Source: Chamaesiphon sp.
GTDB taxonomy: Bacteria > Cyanobacteriota > Cyanobacteriia > Cyanobacteriales > Chamaesiphonaceae
Length of the DNA stretch: 6,655 bases
NCBI GenBank assembly: GCA_020059425.1
Contig: JAGVCD010000312.1
Location: 1 to 6,655 of the forward strand
Reading direction: 5' to 3'
The notes beneath the pieces are model-generated. The model saw only the letters and a program-made list of their open reading frames with translations, was not told the DNA's origin and ran no database searches. Below are positions 5,009-6,655 of the stretch, in pieces. Made by a program: the position numbers and the translations under genes. Each line of letters starts with the position of its first letter. Position 1 is the stretch's first letter.

Positions 5009-6049
5009 ATGACTGAAACTCCTCCCACTCAGCAGCGGAAAGCCGATCATATCCGGATTTGCCTAGAAGAAGACGTGCAGTTCCAAACCAGTACCGGGCT
5101 GGAGAAATATCATTTCATCCATGCCTGTTTGCCAGAGTTAGATTATCAAGCGATCGATCTAAGCACCAACTTTTTGGGGAAGACATTAGCTACGCCCTTA
5201 TTGATTTCTTCGATGACTGGCGGCACTGAGCAAGCCCAAACTATTAATACCCGGTTAGCTTTAGCCGCACAAGCATGTGGATTGGCGATGGGGGTCGGTT
5301 CCCAGCGGGTGGCGATCGAACAACCCGAAACCTCTACTACCTTTAATATTCGGCAACTTGCCCCCGATATTTTGCTATTAGCGAATTTGGGTGCAGTGCA
5401 ATTAAATTATGGCTATGGAGTCGAAGAATGCCTTAAAGCCGTGGAGCTGCTGCAAGCCGACGCACTGATTCTGCATATTAACCCCTTGCAAGAATGTATT
5501 CAACCCCGAGGCGATCGTAACTTTCAGGGGCTGCTAGCTAAAATTGAGCAAGTTTGTAGATATTTGCCAGTACCGGTAATTGCCAAAGAAGTTGGCAACG
5601 GGATCTCGGTGTCAATGGCCGAAAAATTAATGAATGCGGGGGTGAGTGCGATCGATGTAGCTGGTGCTGGTGGTACTTCCTGGGCATTAGTTGAAGGCGA
5701 ACGCACCGAAAATGCCTTAGAAAAACAACTAGGCAAAACCTTTGCCAACTGGGGTATTCCCACCGCCGACTGTATTCGAACAATTAGTCGGGCTTATCCG
5801 CAACTGCCATTGATTGCTTCTGGTGGTTTGCGTAATGGTTTGGATGTGGCTAAATCGATCGCTCTCGGAGCTGATTTAGCGGGTCTGGCATTGCCATTTT
5901 TACGTGCTGCCACGATTTCGCCGGAAGCTGTTGTTGCCACAGTGGAGATTCTATTGGCCGAGTTAAAAACAGTATTGTTTTGCACCGGTAGTAAGAATTT
6001 AGCTAGCTTACTTCAGGATGGCGTGTTGGTTAGCAAAAATCTACTTTAG
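5009..6049 (+). CDS. fni: Type 2 isopentenyl-diphosphate delta-isomerase
   Basis: This FMN- and NADPH-dependent enzyme (Fni, also called Idi2) interconverts isopentenyl and dimethylallyl diphosphate, the C5 units for carotenoids, the phytyl chain of chlorophyll, quinones and hopanoids. Numbering from ATG 5009 gives 346 residues, close to the usual 340-350. Seen: RKADHI (10-15) at the N-terminus, [11 protein letters not shown] (63-73), GVGSQR (95-100), ANLGA (125-129), H156[13 protein letters not shown] with the Q161-E162 pair linked to Mg and catalysis, [10 protein letters not shown] (191-200), VAGAGGTSW (217-225) for phosphate and flavin binding, and [11 protein letters not shown] (269-279) with GLALPFL (292-298). 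A TTG at 4985 would add eight residues; the ATG is preferred, and the N-terminus before RKADHI is then of normal length. The gene follows pyrR by 28 bases with no promoter seen between them, so the two are probably co-transcribed. Confidence 0.95.
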   Translation: MTETPPTQQRKADHIRICLEEDVQFQTSTGLEKYHFIHACLPELDYQAIDLSTNFLGKTLATPLLISSMTGGTEQAQTINTRLALAAQACGLAMGVGSQRVAIEQPETSTTFNIRQLAPDILLLANLGAVQLNYGYGVEECLKAVELLQADALILHINPLQECIQPRGDRNFQGLLAKIEQVCRYLPVPVIAKEVGNGISVSMAEKLMNAGVSAIDVAGAGGTSWALVEGERTENALEKQLGKTFANWGIPTADCIRTISRAYPQLPLIASGGLRNGLDVAKSIALGADLAGLALPFLRAATISPEAVVATVEILLAELKTVLFCTGSKNLASLLQDGVLVSKNLL

Positions 6050-6149
6050 CTTCTGCATGAGGATGGTGCTGCCAAGTGTTATTAACTCAGACTGTATTCA
6101 ACAAGACTAAATCAAAGTTACTTTTTGCACTATTCGAACCAGGGAAATA

Positions 6150-6166
6150 GGGTAACACCGTTACTC
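6150..6166. repeat. Short hairpin before the lipoprotein gene
   Basis: GGGTAAC (6150-6156) can pair with GTTACTC (6160-6166) around a three-base loop, with one G-T wobble. No T-run follows, so it is not a convincing terminator for fni. It is 52 bases before the lipoprotein ATG and may be chance. The rest of the 169-base gap shows no clear promoter. Confidence 0.25.
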
Positions 6167-6218
6167 CAATCTACTGCTAACATCTAAATATGGTGTGTAG
6201 ACAAAAAACTTAAATAGC

Positions 6219-6655
6219 ATGTTAAAAACCAATTGCAGTTTAGCGTCTTTGACATTAGGTGTCTTAAGCACTGTACTCTTAACAGCCTGTGGTGAAAGTA
6301 AAGTAGTTCAGTGTAATAAATTTGCCCAGGTAAACGAAAAAGTCCGGGTTTCTCTGGCTCCGTATGCCGAAAAAAATCAAGCCCTCGGCAAGAAGGTGTC
6401 CAAGGATTTGGCTGGATTTGCTGTCTTGGCCAGAGAGCGATCACAACATCTTAGCCAATCAGCCATAGGTTTTAATTCAGCGCTAAAAATGATTGAAGGT
6501 TTAATTGTTCAAGACGATAAGTTAAATTCTTTTAAGGATGAATATATAAACATTACTAGATCGATCGGAGAATCTACTCAAGAACTTAGCAAGATCGCTT
6601 CTAAGCAAGGCCAGTCCACAGAAATAGATTTGAAAAATGGAAGTCTGCCGCAACT
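6219..6655 (+). CDS. Lipoprotein of unknown function (N-terminal part)
   Basis: The frame starts at ATG 6219 and is still open at the right edge, giving 145 residues and two further bases. Residues 1-24 form a lipoprotein signal peptide: K3, a hydrophobic core (8-21) and the lipobox L21-T-A-C24 followed by G25-E26. Cleavage and lipidation at C24 would anchor it outside the cytoplasmic membrane or in the outer membrane; the +2 glycine gives no sorting rule known to me for cyanobacteria. The mature part is polar and helix-prone, with no enzyme motif. It starts GESKVVQCNKFAQVN, with a second cysteine at 32. I recall short cyanobacterial lipoproteins that begin SKVSQCNKLI and share this helical character, so it probably belongs to an uncharacterised conserved family; this rests on memory. 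No Shine-Dalgarno is visible, and the preceding gene ends 169 bases upstream. Confidence 0.75.
   Translation, partial: MLKTNCSLASLTLGVLSTVLLTACGESKVVQCNKFAQVNEKVRVSLAPYAEKNQALGKKVSKDLAGFAVLARERSQHLSQSAIGFNSALKMIEGLIVQDDKLNSFKDEYINITRSIGESTQELSKIASKQGQSTEIDLKNGSLPQ

Noticed and set aside
5524..5985. Three minus-strand ORFs inside fni
   Set aside because: They lie opposite conserved Fni motifs ([20 protein letters not shown]) and are shadows of that coding sequence.
6152..6164. A second NtcA-type site (GTA...TAC) before the lipoprotein gene
   Set aside because: The spacer is seven bases rather than eight, so it does not meet the consensus; it is better explained as the small hairpin listed.
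6184..6444. 86-codon minus-strand ORF near the right edge
   Set aside because: It overlaps the plus-strand lipoprotein frame, which has a full signal peptide and lipobox; the minus frame shows no domain or start signal.
1..6655. CRISPR arrays, insertion sequences, tRNA genes or defence cassettes
   Set aside because: No regularly spaced direct repeats, transposase frames, terminal inverted repeats or tRNA-like cloverleaf sequences were seen on either strand.

Overview
The window looks like a cyanobacterial chromosome segment. The hexamer CGATCG, core of the cyanobacterial repeat HIP1, occurs 17 times by eye in 6.66 kb (about 1.6 expected by chance), once as the full octamer GCGATCGC. Several proteins have the look of cyanobacterial families: a four-cysteine DUF6464-like membrane protein, a QueE with an IFSAIQGEG opening, a type 2 IPP isomerase, and a tiny helix-plus-proline-tail protein before aroQ. 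Shine-Dalgarno sequences are mostly weak or absent, and GTG starts are used at least twice. No genus can be named from this.

Layout. 1-435 (+): C-terminal third of a substrate-binding protein of the branched-chain amino acid/amide ABC type, cut by the left edge. 436-826: a 391-base AT-rich gap whose one clear signal is an 18-bp perfect palindrome (724-741) that contains the NtcA consensus GTA-N8-TAC. 827-1303 (+): unrecognised protein with a beta-rich-looking N-terminal half and two C-terminal membrane helices. 1323-2396 (-): dipeptide epimerase of the enolase superfamily, convergent with the previous gene. 2455-2766 (-): DUF6464-like small membrane protein, upstream of the epimerase in the same direction. 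2879-3652 (+): queE, divergent from it. 3762-3890 (+): a 42-residue protein with the best ribosome binding site in the window, 10 bases before aroQ (3901-4359, +). 4438-4980 (+): pyrR behind a TATAAT promoter. 5009-6049 (+): fni/idi2, 28 bases after pyrR. 6219 to the right edge (+): N-terminal part of a lipoprotein.

The recognised enzymes serve unrelated housekeeping jobs: peptidoglycan peptide recycling (epimerase), 7-deazaguanine/queuosine synthesis (QueE), shikimate pathway (AroQ), pyrimidine salvage or regulation (PyrR), and isoprenoid isomerisation (Fni). Only short co-transcribed pairs seem likely: small protein-aroQ, pyrR-fni, and perhaps DUF6464-epimerase. I see no mobile element, CRISPR array, RNA gene or defence cluster, and nothing that amounts to a new multi-gene system. 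The points most worth a second look are the NtcA-like palindrome before an uncharacterised membrane protein, the small protein in front of aroQ, and a pyrR with no room for an attenuator.
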